From assembly GCF_041296385.1 (NCBI RefSeq), contig NC_091013.1:67487563-67551562 (forward strand): DNA of 64,000 bases, read 5' to 3'. The notes under the pieces were generated by a model that was given only the letters and a program-made list of their open reading frames with translations, searched no databases and was not told the DNA's origin. The position numbers were made by a program, and so were the translations under genes. Source of the DNA: Aphelocoma coerulescens (taxonomy: Eukaryota > Chordata > Aves > Passeriformes > Corvidae). Positions 1 through 13,400 of this stretch are shown here, in pieces (the first letter of the stretch is position 1; every line of letters starts with the position of its first letter).

Positions 1-1574
1 ATGAGATTCCCTAAGCCAGAGTTCATGCACTGTATATTTAATGAGCACAGGTGAAACAATTTTATTGTTTCTTTCCGGGGTTGTATGAACCTTGTATTCA
101 GGAGTTCTTGTCAGTGGGATTCCTGTACCCAACATTTAAACAGTACTTTCTGGAGGGAAGAAGATAGATCTGAAATTTAAAGTCATGGATATTTCTAATG
201 CAGTTTTTCAGGATTAATTTTGCATGTAATCACAATACAGTTTGTCTTTCCCAGCAAGACCTAATGCCATAATACATCACTGAGCTTTTCTCTGAGAGCT
301 GATTGTTACTTAATGCCTGCAACCAGGTTGTGAAAATTTGAGGCTTTTTCTCTGCAAAGTATACTCTCATAAAAAAGGCATTTTTCAGAGCTGCTTCAGC
401 TGAAGTGGTTTTGTTATTATGCTTGGGTGCTTTATGATGCTGTTAGCATCCTCCTTACATACTACACCAAAATGATGCATTATGTCATGTTAGTAGCTTC
501 ACTATTTAATCTGCTTTGCATTTATTGTCTTGTATTTTAAACTTAAGACATGGTCTTCTAAATGTAACCATCTTCTCTTTGTGGGCGTAAAACTCACAAA
601 GAACATGTTCACTGTGGATTGCAATATCTAACATTTTTTGTTTACAAAAGGGAGAATGGCAGGGGTGTCTATGTTCCCAGGGACTTTGATCCTCTGGAAT
701 CTTTCTGTTTGCAAATAATGGAGCAGGAGGTGTCAGCAGCTCCAGAAATCTTACTAAGCTACAAAGAATTGCATTTGTTTCCCAGACTGAGTGGAATCCA
801 TGCAGTATGTTATTAAGCACCACCAATTAAGATGACTGTTCTAAGTGTCTGCAAACATAAGACCCCCTTCCAGAGACCCAGTGGATTTCAAATCTCTTCC
901 TTAAAATGCCTTGCAGTGTTATTTCTTTACACGTCTCTTATTTAGTCTGCTGTATATTTGCTTGCTTGAAGTCCAGTCTGATGTCTGACACTGGCAGGTA
1001 ACTCTGTAATTTTCAGAAGAATAAAAATATCGAAGCCACAATACCAAAATGACAGCTGAAGTTCAGTGTGCTCTGTTTTAGCCTTCTCCTCCCATTTCTA
1101 ATTTGCAATGGGCTGCTGAAGTTAGCTTCTACCGCATGGCTGCCCATTGTGAAGCTGGTGCCCACAATCACTTGCTTTTTCTATGGAACCAGTGGGGCAC
1201 AAGGGGAATTTCATGATCTCGGTGACACTGGTAACAATGCAGAGTCAGATCCTGACATTCGGGAAAGCTGGTGTTGAAACTTGGCAGTCAAACAAAAGGA
1301 GCCCAGTTTTAAACCTTTGTGATAAATTATCCTAACACTTAGAATTAAATGTGGAGGTTTTTTTGACACGTGCATGGTCTCTCACATTGGAGTGGGTCTT
1401 TCTGAAATATTCTATTTCAGAATAGTTATCCGATATTTATGTATCCCGTACTTCAACAAGGGTCGCACAAGCAGTTTTAAATGCTTCATGGTAATGTCTT
1501 AAAGCATGCCATAAACATAGCAGAGCAGCTTCTTTACAGGCTGATATTTGATATTCCAAAAATAGTATGTCACT
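1..1574. other. unique AT-rich sequence, no gene recognised
   Basis: No exon-like segment, repeat family or RNA gene was recognised. The open frames are about 100 codons or fewer, overlap on both strands and have no recognisable protein motif, so they are treated as chance. Confidence 0.6.
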
Positions 1575-1790
1575 ACTCTGAAAGGCTGTTCCAGACCCTT
1601 GGTCCTTTAGTGGCTAAAAGTCTTCTCCTAATCTTCAGAATGAATTTATGTATTCTTGGTATGTACTTATTTGCTCTTGGGCCAATGTTGAACCTTAGGT
1701 TAAATAACTGTTTTCCCCCTCTGCTCTGAGCTGCTCTATTTATATAAACAGCAGTTTCAGCTCAGGCTTAACTTCCATTGTTTGGTGCTG
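1575..1790 (-). mobile_element. ancient CR1/L3-type LINE fragment, 3' part
   Basis: Read on the minus strand, this matches the degraded end of reverse transcriptase and the 3' region of old amniote CR1/L3-type LINEs. On the plus strand the recognisable landmarks are the 'aaggctgttccag' block near 1580, 'tggctaaaagtcttctcct' near 1611, 'gaatgaattta' near 1639 and the 'aggttaaataact' block near 1698. These come in the order seen in other copies of the family. Open frames are broken and no target duplication is visible, as expected for an old 5'-truncated copy. It may extend weakly to about 1905. Family assignment is from memory of the consensus, not a search. Confidence 0.7.
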
Positions 1791-4700
1791 TTCTTTTTTT
1801 TTTTAAATCATGGGTAGTTTTACCTTCTCTTTTAAGATACAGTTTGCAGTTGTTTGTCTCACTCTGTTAGTCCTTGACACAATCTTGCACAAGTTTGTTG
1901 CTCCTGTTTTTAATTTTTGCCTCCCTCAGTTTTTCAGGTGAATGAGGTGCTCTATTTTCAGTGAAGGGAGATAGGCCTCGCCAGTAGGAGCTTGATCCCG
2001 CCTGTGTTACATCCCATCTATATTAAGAGAGAACGTGTAGTTTGGAGGTGTCTCTGGTCAGTGTGGAGAGAGCCTGGACAATTAGCTCATATAAGATGCT
2101 TCAGTTTTAGCTGGTTAAAGTTCGGTGAGATGAATCCTGCCGCCTCTGGACAGCCTTATTTGGTAACAGTCAGTCTCTTGTAAGACCAGGGGATGATCTA
2201 TGAGTATACCCATGTCACATATTGATATGATTCTCCTCCTCCAAGCTGGCTTTGTAGGGCATGAAAACACCTTGCAGTCTTTTTAAGAATCAGTTCAATG
2301 ACACCATGGCATAATGCTTTATCATCTGTTATGCTCCACTGCACTGAGTACATCCCATAGGACAACTCTGGAAGGAGGTGGTTGCCTGCTATCCATGTGG
2401 AAGGTCTGTTCCTCTGATTGATTATCCTTCTGCATTTCACACTTCAGATCATCCCTGCATAAGAGAGCTCTGCCTGATGAATGCTAATATTGGCACTACA
2501 GGTTGTGCCTTACTTAACATCAGGCTCACATTACTAATTTTCTTACTTTGGTTTCAAGATCTTCACTGGATGACCCCATTTCTGTGTATTTAAACGATGG
2601 GAGACTGTGAATTTGCTCTCATGGATAGAGATATGTTCACTACTAAGGCTTGGCAATTACTTGTGAAACTTTGCACAACAAATCCTTCAGCACACGTGTG
2701 GCATGTAAACCCCATATTCTGTATTCAGTAGACCTTTTTTTGGGTTTCACTCCATAGACAGAAAATTATGCCATAAATGAAAGAACATGCTTGAAAAAGA
2801 CTCAAGTGTGATGCCTTGCCAATGTAGTTTGTTAATGCCTGAACAAGTATAGTTGAGTTTCAATTATTTATGATAATATCTTCTAGTCTGCCAATAAAAT
2901 AGTGTAATAGGTTTCTTAAAAGTAATGAATTCCTAGAAATATGAGATTTTGTTACTAACATAAATTAAAACTCTGCTTAGAAGTGGGATGAGTACCCTTG
3001 GGTGTAAAGAGGTTGTTGAGTTCTTTAAATGTGTGGATTAGCAAAATGAGAATTAATGAGCTGTTATTATTTATAGAAGCAACATCTGATCAGTCTTTCC
3101 TCATAATTCATACCTCCCAAAACCTGGATTTACTTTGCTTTTTCTCAGCTAAAGGCTTTAGACTTAGTAATATTTCTTCTACAGAACCAACATTCGGCAG
3201 TATTTTAAACAGGTTCTCCATTTTATGCTAGAATAATTATTCCTGATTTATGTTCTGTCTGTTCTGCATACAGTGGGTCAAGTCCCTACTTAAAATTCGT
3301 GTAGCCCCATTCATGTGAAAGAGTCTTTTAACAGTTCAGAGGTTCAACAAGGCAGCTGAGGAGATGCCTGAGACCATGGCTCAGACCAGAGACTTCCTTT
3401 GTGATCCTGACCAAATCTCTCAGGATGCATTTATCTGCCTGCAGACAAGACAGCTGCATACCTGGTCTGTCTCTATACTCAGAGGACAGAACAGTTCATC
3501 AATCGGAGGTTATTATTTTTACCCTAAATAGTTGTCCTATATGGTGGAGGCTTTATTGTTTGTCTATGCTCCAGTATTTGGTGCTCCTGCTTCATGGTGC
3601 TCTTTCCTCAATGTCAGAGACTTGCCTGAGAACCACCCTACTTTGGTGGTGATTCCCCACTGAGAGTTAACTTCTCAAGTCTTAGAGCCGTTTTTAAATG
3701 CATTTTTTGTGTAAGTATATTTGATTATATTTGGCTTATGGTAACTGCTAGCACAGCTGCAATTGCATCTTATCTGTATTTCTGTATCTGTAGTGCATGT
3801 CTATACTGCTATTCCTACATAAAGGAGCAATGCCAGTGAGCTGGGCACCAGGAAGAAGTGGAAGGTGGTACACCATGACATACAATTTCATATGCTATGT
3901 CTGTCTGCCTGTCAGCAGCATCAGTGCTATCCCAGCACCTCTGGCTATGTTTTGTACTCTCTGAGACTGTGAACTATCTGAATCACTAAGAACCACCACT
4001 TAAGAGTCCTCCTTTAGTACTGATTTGTAAGCTGTAGCTTCTGTGATTATTTCTGGTCCATAATCTCATTACCTAAACACTCCTATATTGAACAGTCTGA
4101 GTCACTTATCATGCTGTAAACTAATTTATTCCAGTCTCTTCTGAATGTGTTTGTTTTTGTCTTCTGATGGATGGAAATACCTCTGTGCTTTCTGCCTCTT
4201 GCTGCTGGCATCCCATCTATTTCTGCCACTTCCCCAGACCGGCTGGTACTCTCACAGAGAGCTGCTGTTTCCTTTAGTGAAAGCTCCCCTGATTTCTCTG
4301 CTGCATTTGCTGGCTTATTCCTAATTCTGCTTTTGCTCTCCTTTTAATTTTGTCTTTAGTGTTAAGTATATTTTCTTGCTGTATCCTCAAAATGGTATTT
4401 AGTGGTTTCCCTGACGGTTTTGTTCTCTGTTTGTATGTCGTATTGCAATAACCCTAACTCAGACGTGTAGGTGTCTTTTCTTATTATTACCATTATTATG
4501 TCTGCCACATTCATTACCAACTGGCAGCCACAAGCTTTACATACTAAATGGTTTTTCCCTCGAATACCCTTTACTTCTCCTCTCTCAAGTTTATTTTTTT
4601 CTCAGTGTATGGGACAAATTACGTGTATAACTACAATAATGACAATGGGAACTAGGGGTGTAAATCTCCCTTGTGCTGAAAGGAGAACGGGCCTCCATGT

Positions 4701-7700
4701 TTCTTGTCATCTAAGATGCATCCTGGTGGGCTTTCTCAGTGCTTCTCCTTTGGGGTTTTGCCTTGCCCTCTCCCTCTGGCACAGAATATGCAGCTTGTGG
4801 GGAAAAATGTGGCACAAGTCATGGTAAATTAAACAGATATCAAAATCCCTAGCGAAGAATGGGCAAGGTGCAGTGGAGAAGTACAGAAAATAGACAGGCA
4901 CTAAGGAGGATGAATGCAAGCTGTGCCTTGAATAATTAGATGAAACATAAATAAAACAGTGACACGATTTGTTTCCCCACTTACCTCATGAATAATGACA
5001 GCAGTCCTGACTCTTCCTTACCGGAAGGGAAACATCAAGTTCAGTGATGTTACTCCTGATTTGCAGTGATGAAAGTGAAAAAAAATTGGCTTTATTTTGA
5101 GAGATGATCTTGAGGGAGTTCTTGGAGAACAATGAAACTACTGGACTGACTAAAGTCTCCTGTTACAGCCTTCTATATGTTAGGGCAGAACTCACACTTT
5201 GCCTTTATAATAAATTAATACTTATCCTGGAAAATATATATATATTATGATACCAATGTGTCTTATGAGTGAGATGGGAGACTGAACCATGACAGAAAGG
5301 AAACTGCAAGAGAGTTAATTTATTTGGCATGGTAAAGGAGGCTATTCTGTGAGGTATAGCAGATGATAATATAAGAAATAGTGTCATGTGACAACTTTAC
5401 TGGAGTGCTTTAACATATTCAACAAAGCAACCTAACTGGAACACAAAACCTTCCCACATTGAAGGATATCTTGAAGGGCTTTTGTATGTGTTTTTCTTCA
5501 GAGGTCACAAACAAAGCACTGAATGTTGCTTTTTGCACGTAATGGAAGGCACTAAATTGTTCCACTGGTTTCAGTAGAATGAGATGGCTTTTCGTGCAGG
5601 CACCACTGTTATTATTCTTTATTAATTTGCTTGGCATCCAAACAGGCACTTTGCAGACAGACACAGTAAGGTTTTTTACCCTGAGGAGCATAAGAGTGTA
5701 ATTCATCCTAGCAGTGATTTTAACAGGACATTTCAGGCACTGAAAAGTACATCTTGTTTTTAGAATCAGATGTAGAGGAGAGGTATGGACCAGTTCTGCA
5801 AAGTTGTGGCATCTGCCCCACAAAGCCCAAACTTTTTGCCTCCCCTGTCAGCATCTTTCTGACTCTGTGGTCTGTTGACCCTTTACATTTGGGCTTTGAC
5901 ATGTAGGAAGGGAGAAGTCCTGGAGGTGTACAGCTGCAGTTGGGCACTCCAAATGTCCCTCTAGGAAATACACAGGAGTCACCAGCTCATGGTGGATCTG
6001 TTTCCTCCTGGTGCTTGGCTTGACTGAGATGTAGCTGCTCTGTAGGTTGTGTACTCACAGACGATCTCCATGCTCAGCAGAAGATTGGAGAAAGCCCCTA
6101 ATGCCACGTCTGGACAGCAGAAGGCTTAATTTCTTAAATATTTCCAGTGTTTTTCATTGAGACCTAGTGGACTATTACTGTCATGCATGAATTATTTTTA
6201 ACAGTCCCATGGTTCTGATTTTTATTTATTCAAGACAAATTCAGTTGTGGAATAAGCAAGTGCACCTCCAAGGCAAACCTTAGGGTCAAATATGAAGTCA
6301 GGCTCTAAAGATAATGTATTTGGCAAGAGGATGGGTACTGGTATATGAGAAGAGGGCATGACAGAGCTTTTAAACCCTTTTTTGGGTTTGTTATAATTCT
6401 CTTCATGCCTGTGCATATGTCTATGCAAAGATTCACATCCATTTAAGTGGATGGAGGCTTGAGCCTAGAAAGTACCATTTATGAGTCAATGGCAGTCCAC
6501 AGGTGATGCACCATTAATATTTTACTTGATTGAAACAATTTTGACCACTGAACTAGAGAAATTAAGACTTTACTCAATCTGAAACTAGTTTACCTGGATT
6601 TTTTTTTTTACTTGAAATTCTTCTAATTGAAAACGTAACATTACAATCGACATTAAAATTACAGTAATCATAATAATGATACCCAGATTTTATGTAGCAT
6701 TTGTATTTCTTATTAGTGGTAGTTTGCAGCTATGATGATAATGTGTGAAATAATTTCCATGGGCTCATGTGTTTGTTATGAAAATATAAGTTCAACCCAT
6801 AGTCTTTAGTGAACACTTTGTTATGAAGAATCTTTATAAAAAAATGGCCACTTGGGAAGCAATTACTAATAATTACAGAATCCTTCATCACTGCTTTTGA
6901 TCTTTTGCATGCATGGATCTAAACCCCTAATATTCACATTGCTGACAGTACAGCACAGTTCAACAATAGCTTTGATGCCAGTAGGAACAAAAGGGCTTTT
7001 TAAAAATATTCAATTCTGCAATTACTGTCACAGCTCTACTCCTTAAGTGCAACTGTGTGTGTTCCTTGCAGTTAATGAATTCATATTACCTTCTAGAATT
7101 CACAGTCCTATTTCCAGCACTTTTAGTTTTTAGGTGAATTGTATCAAAAGTGATATCCATCATCACTAGGTGTTTGCTCTGTGGGCGGATGGGACTCTGT
7201 GTGCAATGTGCACAATTACTTTTGAACCGTAGACAAGATAATAGTCAGGCCATTTCATGCCTTAGGCAAGGGACATCTGCCAAGCATATATTGTACTCTA
7301 TCAATAGGTCTTCAATCTTTTGCATCCCATGAAATTAATTTTTCCTGGGGCTATAGATAATTTGTCTTGTCTAATGAAAGTATGGCTATTTCACAAACAA
7401 CTGACAGAATAATTCTGAAAGCTTGTATTATAGAAAATACTTGTCTTCTTTTTAAATGTGAGAAGCTGATTTGTTCAATGTGAATAGTTTAATTTTCTTG
7501 GGAATTATGAAAATAAAACATAGGATGTGACAAACACAGATGTTGTGCTAAGGCAAAGGTATTTAGAATAGGTCTGGAATGCAAAATGTATCTGTAAAGT
7601 ATATGGAATATATCTCTGTATGACTCATGTCACATGTATCTCATATAAATCATGTAAGGTGAAATACAGCCAACATCATTCACTCATTTGTAAGCTACAA

Positions 7701-10188
7701 CTCATTGTTCTTTGTCACTTTAGACTGTGCAGTCTCTGGGACAAGGGACCATTCCACCTTTTGGCATCTCAGCAGCATCTCAGCGCACTCTTGTCTGTGT
7801 TAGAGGTTGCTGCTGGCTGATGCCCAGCTGCTGGCAGGTCTCCAGGACCATGGAGAAGGGCTGCACTGGGTCATACTGCAGACATGAGCCCTTATCCCAT
7901 GAGGCAGAAGATGTGCGGTGCTGTGTCCTTTGGCTGGGATTCACCAAAACCTGGGCTGTGACTTGTGCATGTGCCATCTAGCAAGGCTTCTCTGAATGTG
8001 GAGCTGGGTTTGATCCCTTCTCCTTTGCAGGAATTTGGTGCTGAGGCCTTCTTCCATCTTAAAGTTCAGCTGTACCTCTCTGGCAGATGTCTGGGCAAAA
8101 TAACAGTCTCTGCCTGGCTGTGGGGCCAAGAAATAGGAGAGAAGCTAGGACTAGGACTGGAAAACTCTACATAGGCAGGCTACCCTGAAGAACTGCAAAA
8201 TCCTGGATATGGAGAAGGTAGATAAGGGCTAAACATTCACTGTTTCATCCTGGGCAAGGATAAATGTCCCTCAGATGGACTACTTGGGAGACAGGTTCAA
8301 AACTACCAGAAGAAGGCAGTTCTCTGTATAACAGGAGAGGAATCCATGGGTCTCCCTGCTCTAGGATGTTGTGAATGCAAAAGTTCAAGGAGAGACTGAA
8401 AGAGAGATTTACAAAGGATCATTAAGCAGGTGAAGCACATGAGGTTTAGAAAACCGGCTCAGTTGAAAAGAGTCAGAAGCTGAGACAGTGCGTGGGGAAG
8501 TGTTGTAAATGTTCACTCATTTCTTAATTTTCAATGGATATGGCTTATGGCGCTGCTGGAAGCTGGAACTGGGCTAGGCAGACCCTTTCTTTGAACCAAA
8601 CACATCCTCATGTAAACCACAGAGCTGGGGTAGAAGGCAGCAATTGTGATCAACCCCTGGACAAAGGCAGGCATCTCATAATCCCTGTCCTGGAAGAATG
8701 ACAGTATTGGAAATCAGTTGAAGTCATGCATGTCTGGGGCCTTCGGGAACTGGCCCTGAGATCTGTCTGGCTTGGCAGTTGTTTCTTATCCTTTTAAAGC
8801 CTTTTAGTCATTTATTTCCAGAGGATTTTTGAATGCCTGCTATGGCAGCTGGAAGTTTGCCACTGTTGTTCTGCATCTGTATCTCTGGGGATTTGCTGGA
8901 TGTTTTGGTTGAGTCAATTCCACTTTAAATACACTTGAAATTTTAAATGGTGATGCCAGCAGCAGATTCAGTCAGCAACAACATAAACAAATAGTTCTAC
9001 TTCATCTCTGTGCAGATTCTCGTGCCACAATTCCCAGTGTGCTTCAAGAGCATGAAGTGGCTGTGGAGTTTCAATGACCTTGCTTATCTCCTTCTGTCAA
9101 CTTAAACATGAAAAAACTCCTTAATAAATCATGTAATTACAAGTTACACAGAGATAGGAGTCTGAAACTTGCAATATTAGGGTTCTGCCTGTAATTTGCT
9201 TCCCTTGAAGCCAAAAAATTATGCCTCGTGTGCCCCCTGCTCCCCCACCTTGCTTTTTGCATTCCAACCTTTGATGACTTTGCAGAGGACTTGTGGGCTT
9301 CCTTCTACATTAATCAGTGCAGGTTTTCAGTCTCAAATGAATCAGCTTTTTACCACGTAGTGTTTCCACTGCTGGGCTGACCACTTTGCTTCTCTTTGGA
9401 AATTACTTGGAGAAAAGATGGGATACTCAAAAGCCTGCCTATATTCACAACTGAATCAGTTGGTTTAACAAAAGAGATTGTATCTTCTTGAATACTTTGT
9501 CTTTTTGGTATCCTTCAATGGTCTCTATTATAGCAGAACTATGTTGAGAAATGGCCAGTGTGGCAGGAAAGCTATCACTGGTTTATTAAAAAACACTTAC
9601 ATTAACTATTTTGATTGCAAAATAAGTTCCTATTTTTAAGAACTTTCCTTCATTTGGAAAGTAATTTTCAGTGACCTTTTCAGTAAAATATAGATATCTA
9701 CATTTTACATTTTCCTTTTTTGTACAGAATACTGATAGATAGTCTTGTCTAAGAAAATAATTTGAGGTAATAATATATCTGTGAACAGACACGTCTAGGA
9801 GCAAAGCTGTTTACAGATAAGGCAATACCTTCATACTTCTTGTTTTTAAGATATATATTTTAGACCTGACCCTCTGTGCTTTGCAGAAGAGAGGTCTAAC
9901 TTTGCAGAGAGACAAGGCCACATCCTGACTTGGTGGAGTATGTATGGGACCAGGTCCTGCCACAGGACCTGCAAGGCAACACAAAGTCAGTGCAGCCCTG
10001 AGGGAGACCCATGGTACAGAACAGCCGGGTGAGAGGCTTCCTGGGCTGTGAAGATCTGAGACCCCCTTTGTATTCTTCATCCTACTAATATGCTAGTATG
10101 TGATATCTGACTGCTTTTGCCGTGCTCATCACCATACTCAGTGCCTACAGGAATTATACTTGCCTTTTTTTTCCCCCCATGAACTCAG
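1791..10188. other. unique AT-rich sequence, no gene recognised
   Basis: This 8.4-kb stretch has low CpG density and short homopolymer runs. A pyrimidine-rich splice-acceptor-like site occurs near 8030, but the frames behind it close without a matching donor. Open frames are at most about 134 codons, mainly on the minus strand at 5419-5823, and have no recognisable domain. No RNA gene or clear transposon was seen. It could be intronic or intergenic. Confidence 0.55.
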
Positions 10189-10463
10189 CAAAGAGTAGAT
10201 TAATGGCACTTTCTGTTCCTCCTACTTTTCCTCCTACTCACTCATTTGCTTCGGGCAGCAATAAACTCAGCAATTATGGGAGCAGCAGCAGCAGCCGCCA
10301 GCTTCCAAACAACGGATTTGGCCAAGAAGAAAGGCGCTCTTCAAACCTGCACTCTGCTGCTCAGCCCACAGTCAGAACCAAGTCTGCACCTCCCAGCAGT
10401 GGGCAAGGCAAATGTGCTAAAACAGAGGCTTGCAAACACTCTCCCCTTCCTCCCTTGCCAAAG
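10189..10463 (+). CDS. candidate internal coding exon of an unrecognised gene
   Basis: A 275-bp open segment sits between a strong splice acceptor and a good donor. The acceptor has a long T/C tract at 10166-10178 and ends in CAG at 10186-10188. The donor reads CCAAAG followed by GTAATT at 10464. The frame enters with one base borrowed from the previous exon (phase 1) and leaves on a codon boundary (phase 0), giving 91 full codons without a stop. The predicted peptide is low-complexity and hydrophilic: a VPPT motif early on, an ASGSN motif, five serines in a row followed by Arg, an EERRSS stretch, and a proline-rich end (PLPPLPK) resembling an SH3 ligand. The segment is more GC-rich than its flanks. 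Two other frames are also partly open, which weakens the case. The order VPPT, ASGSN, poly-Ser faintly recalls the serine-rich stretch after the zinc finger of ataxin-7-family proteins; that is only a search lead. No neighbouring exon is certain. Confidence 0.3.
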
Positions 10464-13400
10464 GTAATTACTGAACTGGTTTGCAAACCCGACTGAGGGT
10501 GAGGAACTCTTTTCCTTGATGTGTTTAAAAAGAGAGCTTCGCCTTCCTTTGCATGGGACAGCACCTCCAGATGAATCATTTTGAAGCAAAAATCTTGGTA
10601 AAACTTGACAAGAAGTGAGAACAGGGGGATGGAGAATCACTTGGTGGGGACCACTACCTTCCCACACAGGGGCCCTGTATTTTACATTGCATTGAGGGTA
10701 TTTCATCCCCAGGCTCAGATTTTAGAGTGTCACTCTTGGTAACATTTCATTAGCTACAGTGGGGGAAATGCTGCAAGAAATGACACATTAGAGTAAGCCA
10801 AAGCTTTTTAATTTGCCTATGTGTGTAAATTAGGGACTTCACTGGCTTACATTTTATTATGAGAGACAAACTCTTTGAATAGTTATTACCTTTCTCAGCT
10901 AATGTCAGAAGACAACAAAATTGAGGTCTATTATTGCAGACCTCAACAAAGTCTGCTGGATGTCACCATTAGGGGCAAAAGTATCTGCAATGGCCACCAG
11001 CCTTATTCCTTTTTCAAAGCTGGGGAAAACTGAGTTGTCCTTTCACAGTAAATTACATGTCAGCTTAGAACCTACCAAGATTTACAAGGCCAGACTCTGG
11101 CCTCGGTTGGCTTCAATGCAGCAGCACTTAACATTACATCGAAGGACAGAGAGCACAGGTCACCTTTCAATAAGCCCCCTTCCCTGTCTGTTGACAGGCA
11201 GTGTTTTGGTTTTAAAATGAAGTTGCAAAGCCAGACTGGAGACTTTAATGAACATCCTTTCTTTTTTTTTGTTTCCCATAATCAGAACCAACACCAAAAA
11301 ATGTCACTCACACTAAAAATTTATAATTCTGCCTCCTGGATAGGAACTTGTGGGACCCTTTGCTTTGATAGTCACTTCGGCATCTGAGTCATATTTTGAG
11401 TTTCTCAACCAGCAGGTCTGTTCATTTACTAAGGCTTTTTCTGAAGGACTAATTTGGGGAGTCCCTGTTGGTACTCATTTATAGAGGTTGCCCTGTGGAC
11501 TGCATTTCCTTTGTGTCTGCAAAAGTGCTTCAGGACAGATGAGAGATGTGCCTTCTGCAGTTTAAAAAAAATTAAATAAAATAGTATTGCCAATTGAGAA
11601 AGTCAGTGAGGACTTTGACCTTTGGAATAAGCACTGCCAGAAATAAAATAAAGTGCCAGGGTGTTGTAAGAATTAAGTGTATTACCGAGTCTGGTGGGAA
11701 GGAATCCAGCATCCTAAATGGAGGGCACTGGAGTCTCCTGTTGATTGCAAAGGACACTGCAATGCAAATCATGAGTGATGTTTCGGACTATTCTCTTCCC
11801 CTCTTCCCGATCCAGGGGTCTCTGTGTGCTCACTTAATTAAAGGAGTTTGCATCCCAGAGATGCACAGCGACCCAAACAGCCAAGCCAAGTCTGTGAACC
11901 CACAGACTTCTGAACAGCTGAATCTGCTGTTGAACAATAGGAGGAGAGAAAATCCTAAGGAATCTAATATTTGATGAATGTAAGACATTGCTTGTTAAGG
12001 CAACTGTCTGTAGGCTGGCAGGAGGAAGGAAGCAGAATAATAATTGGAAAAGAAGTATATCAGGACAGTTTTTCTGTCTTAATATTTCCCTCCTTCTGCT
12101 TCTCAGAAGACTTTGAAGGTGGTGCAGTGCCTCTGTTCCATTCCTTGTATAGACAGGATGAAGGATTTGTTATTTTAAGAGTGTGGACTTTGTCAACCCC
12201 TGTCTAACTCCACATTATACATGGCGAGGATCAGCTATCTTTCTCTGTGTTTATACCAAGCCATGAAATGCAACATTGGCTGATGTATGCTGCCTAGACA
12301 TCCTAAGGCCGATAGCTGATGTTCCAAGAATACACGAAGAACAAAATAGGATATAAATCCTTTCTTCTAAAACAAGTGTAAGAGGTAATGTAACTCTTCT
12401 GTAGGAAGGGAATTTTCATTTCACCCATGTGTGACAGAAGGTCTGTTAAGTAACCAACACGCTTAGAGCTTTAGAAAGGAGTGTAACAAGGTCTCTGTGG
12501 ACAATTATATTATACTTTAAACACATGAATTACCAGCAGAATAGGAAGGAGAATATATCTGAGGCCAAATGTCTCCATAAACCATCGTAATAATAAGGAG
12601 GCTGATCCTCTCTGTCTCTCATTTGGACTTTCTGCAGCTGCCCATTCTGCATTGCAATGCTCATTATAAGCAGAAAAGTGGTTCTGAATTTTACTTTTAA
12701 ACCACCAGCAACCGTTTTGCTGTAAAGCCGAGCCATTTATATTTTCTAAGCCTGTCCTCGCAGATATCAGAACAGTAAGGTGAAGAATAAAAAGAGCAAT
12801 TGCCATGACTCTTCTTTGAGAGGGGTGAGTATTAACAACCCATTTGCCCAGGGGCTCAATCACAATTGGACTAAGGGGTTCAGTGGTTGGGTAGTCCTCT
12901 GATTTGCACAAGGCCACAAGGCAAAGACAGAGGCAGAGGCAAGGGCTGAGATCAGGAATTTGTGGCTCTCCAGGCAGACCTCCTTCCACCCTGACCTTGA
13001 AAATTCAGAATTCCAAATCCCTCTCCTCATATGCATTGTTTAATAAAGAAGAACCTTTTCTTAAATATTCAAGAAGCCAGACACCTTGCATTTCTTCCCT
13101 CTATTCTACTGTCTTTGTGATTCTCACTCAAGAGCTAAGCCTATTTAAGTTTCGTATAATGATGCATATTGTAAAAGTTTATTACAACAGAATTTAATGG
13201 CTGGGAAGCAGAAGTCTGCTGGCTGAAACATTATTTCAAAGGTAACCTTTTGATAGAAAATTCTGCAGACATGGTAAATTTAATCCGACATAAATGTTTA
13301 ACTCTTCACAGTGTATTTCTCATACCTCTCTGAGGTGGGGAGAAAACAGGCTTGATTTCCCTCTTGCCTTGTATAATTATTTATACTTCTGAAAAGTGGA

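Noticed and set aside
7965..8174. Open frame after a strong acceptor near 8030
   Set aside because: The frame stops before any plausible donor, and the peptide matches nothing I know.
12510..12989. 159-codon minus-strand frame with a hydrophobic stretch
   Set aside because: No domain or homologue recognised, and the Cys-Leu run comes from a short purine-rich low-complexity tract.
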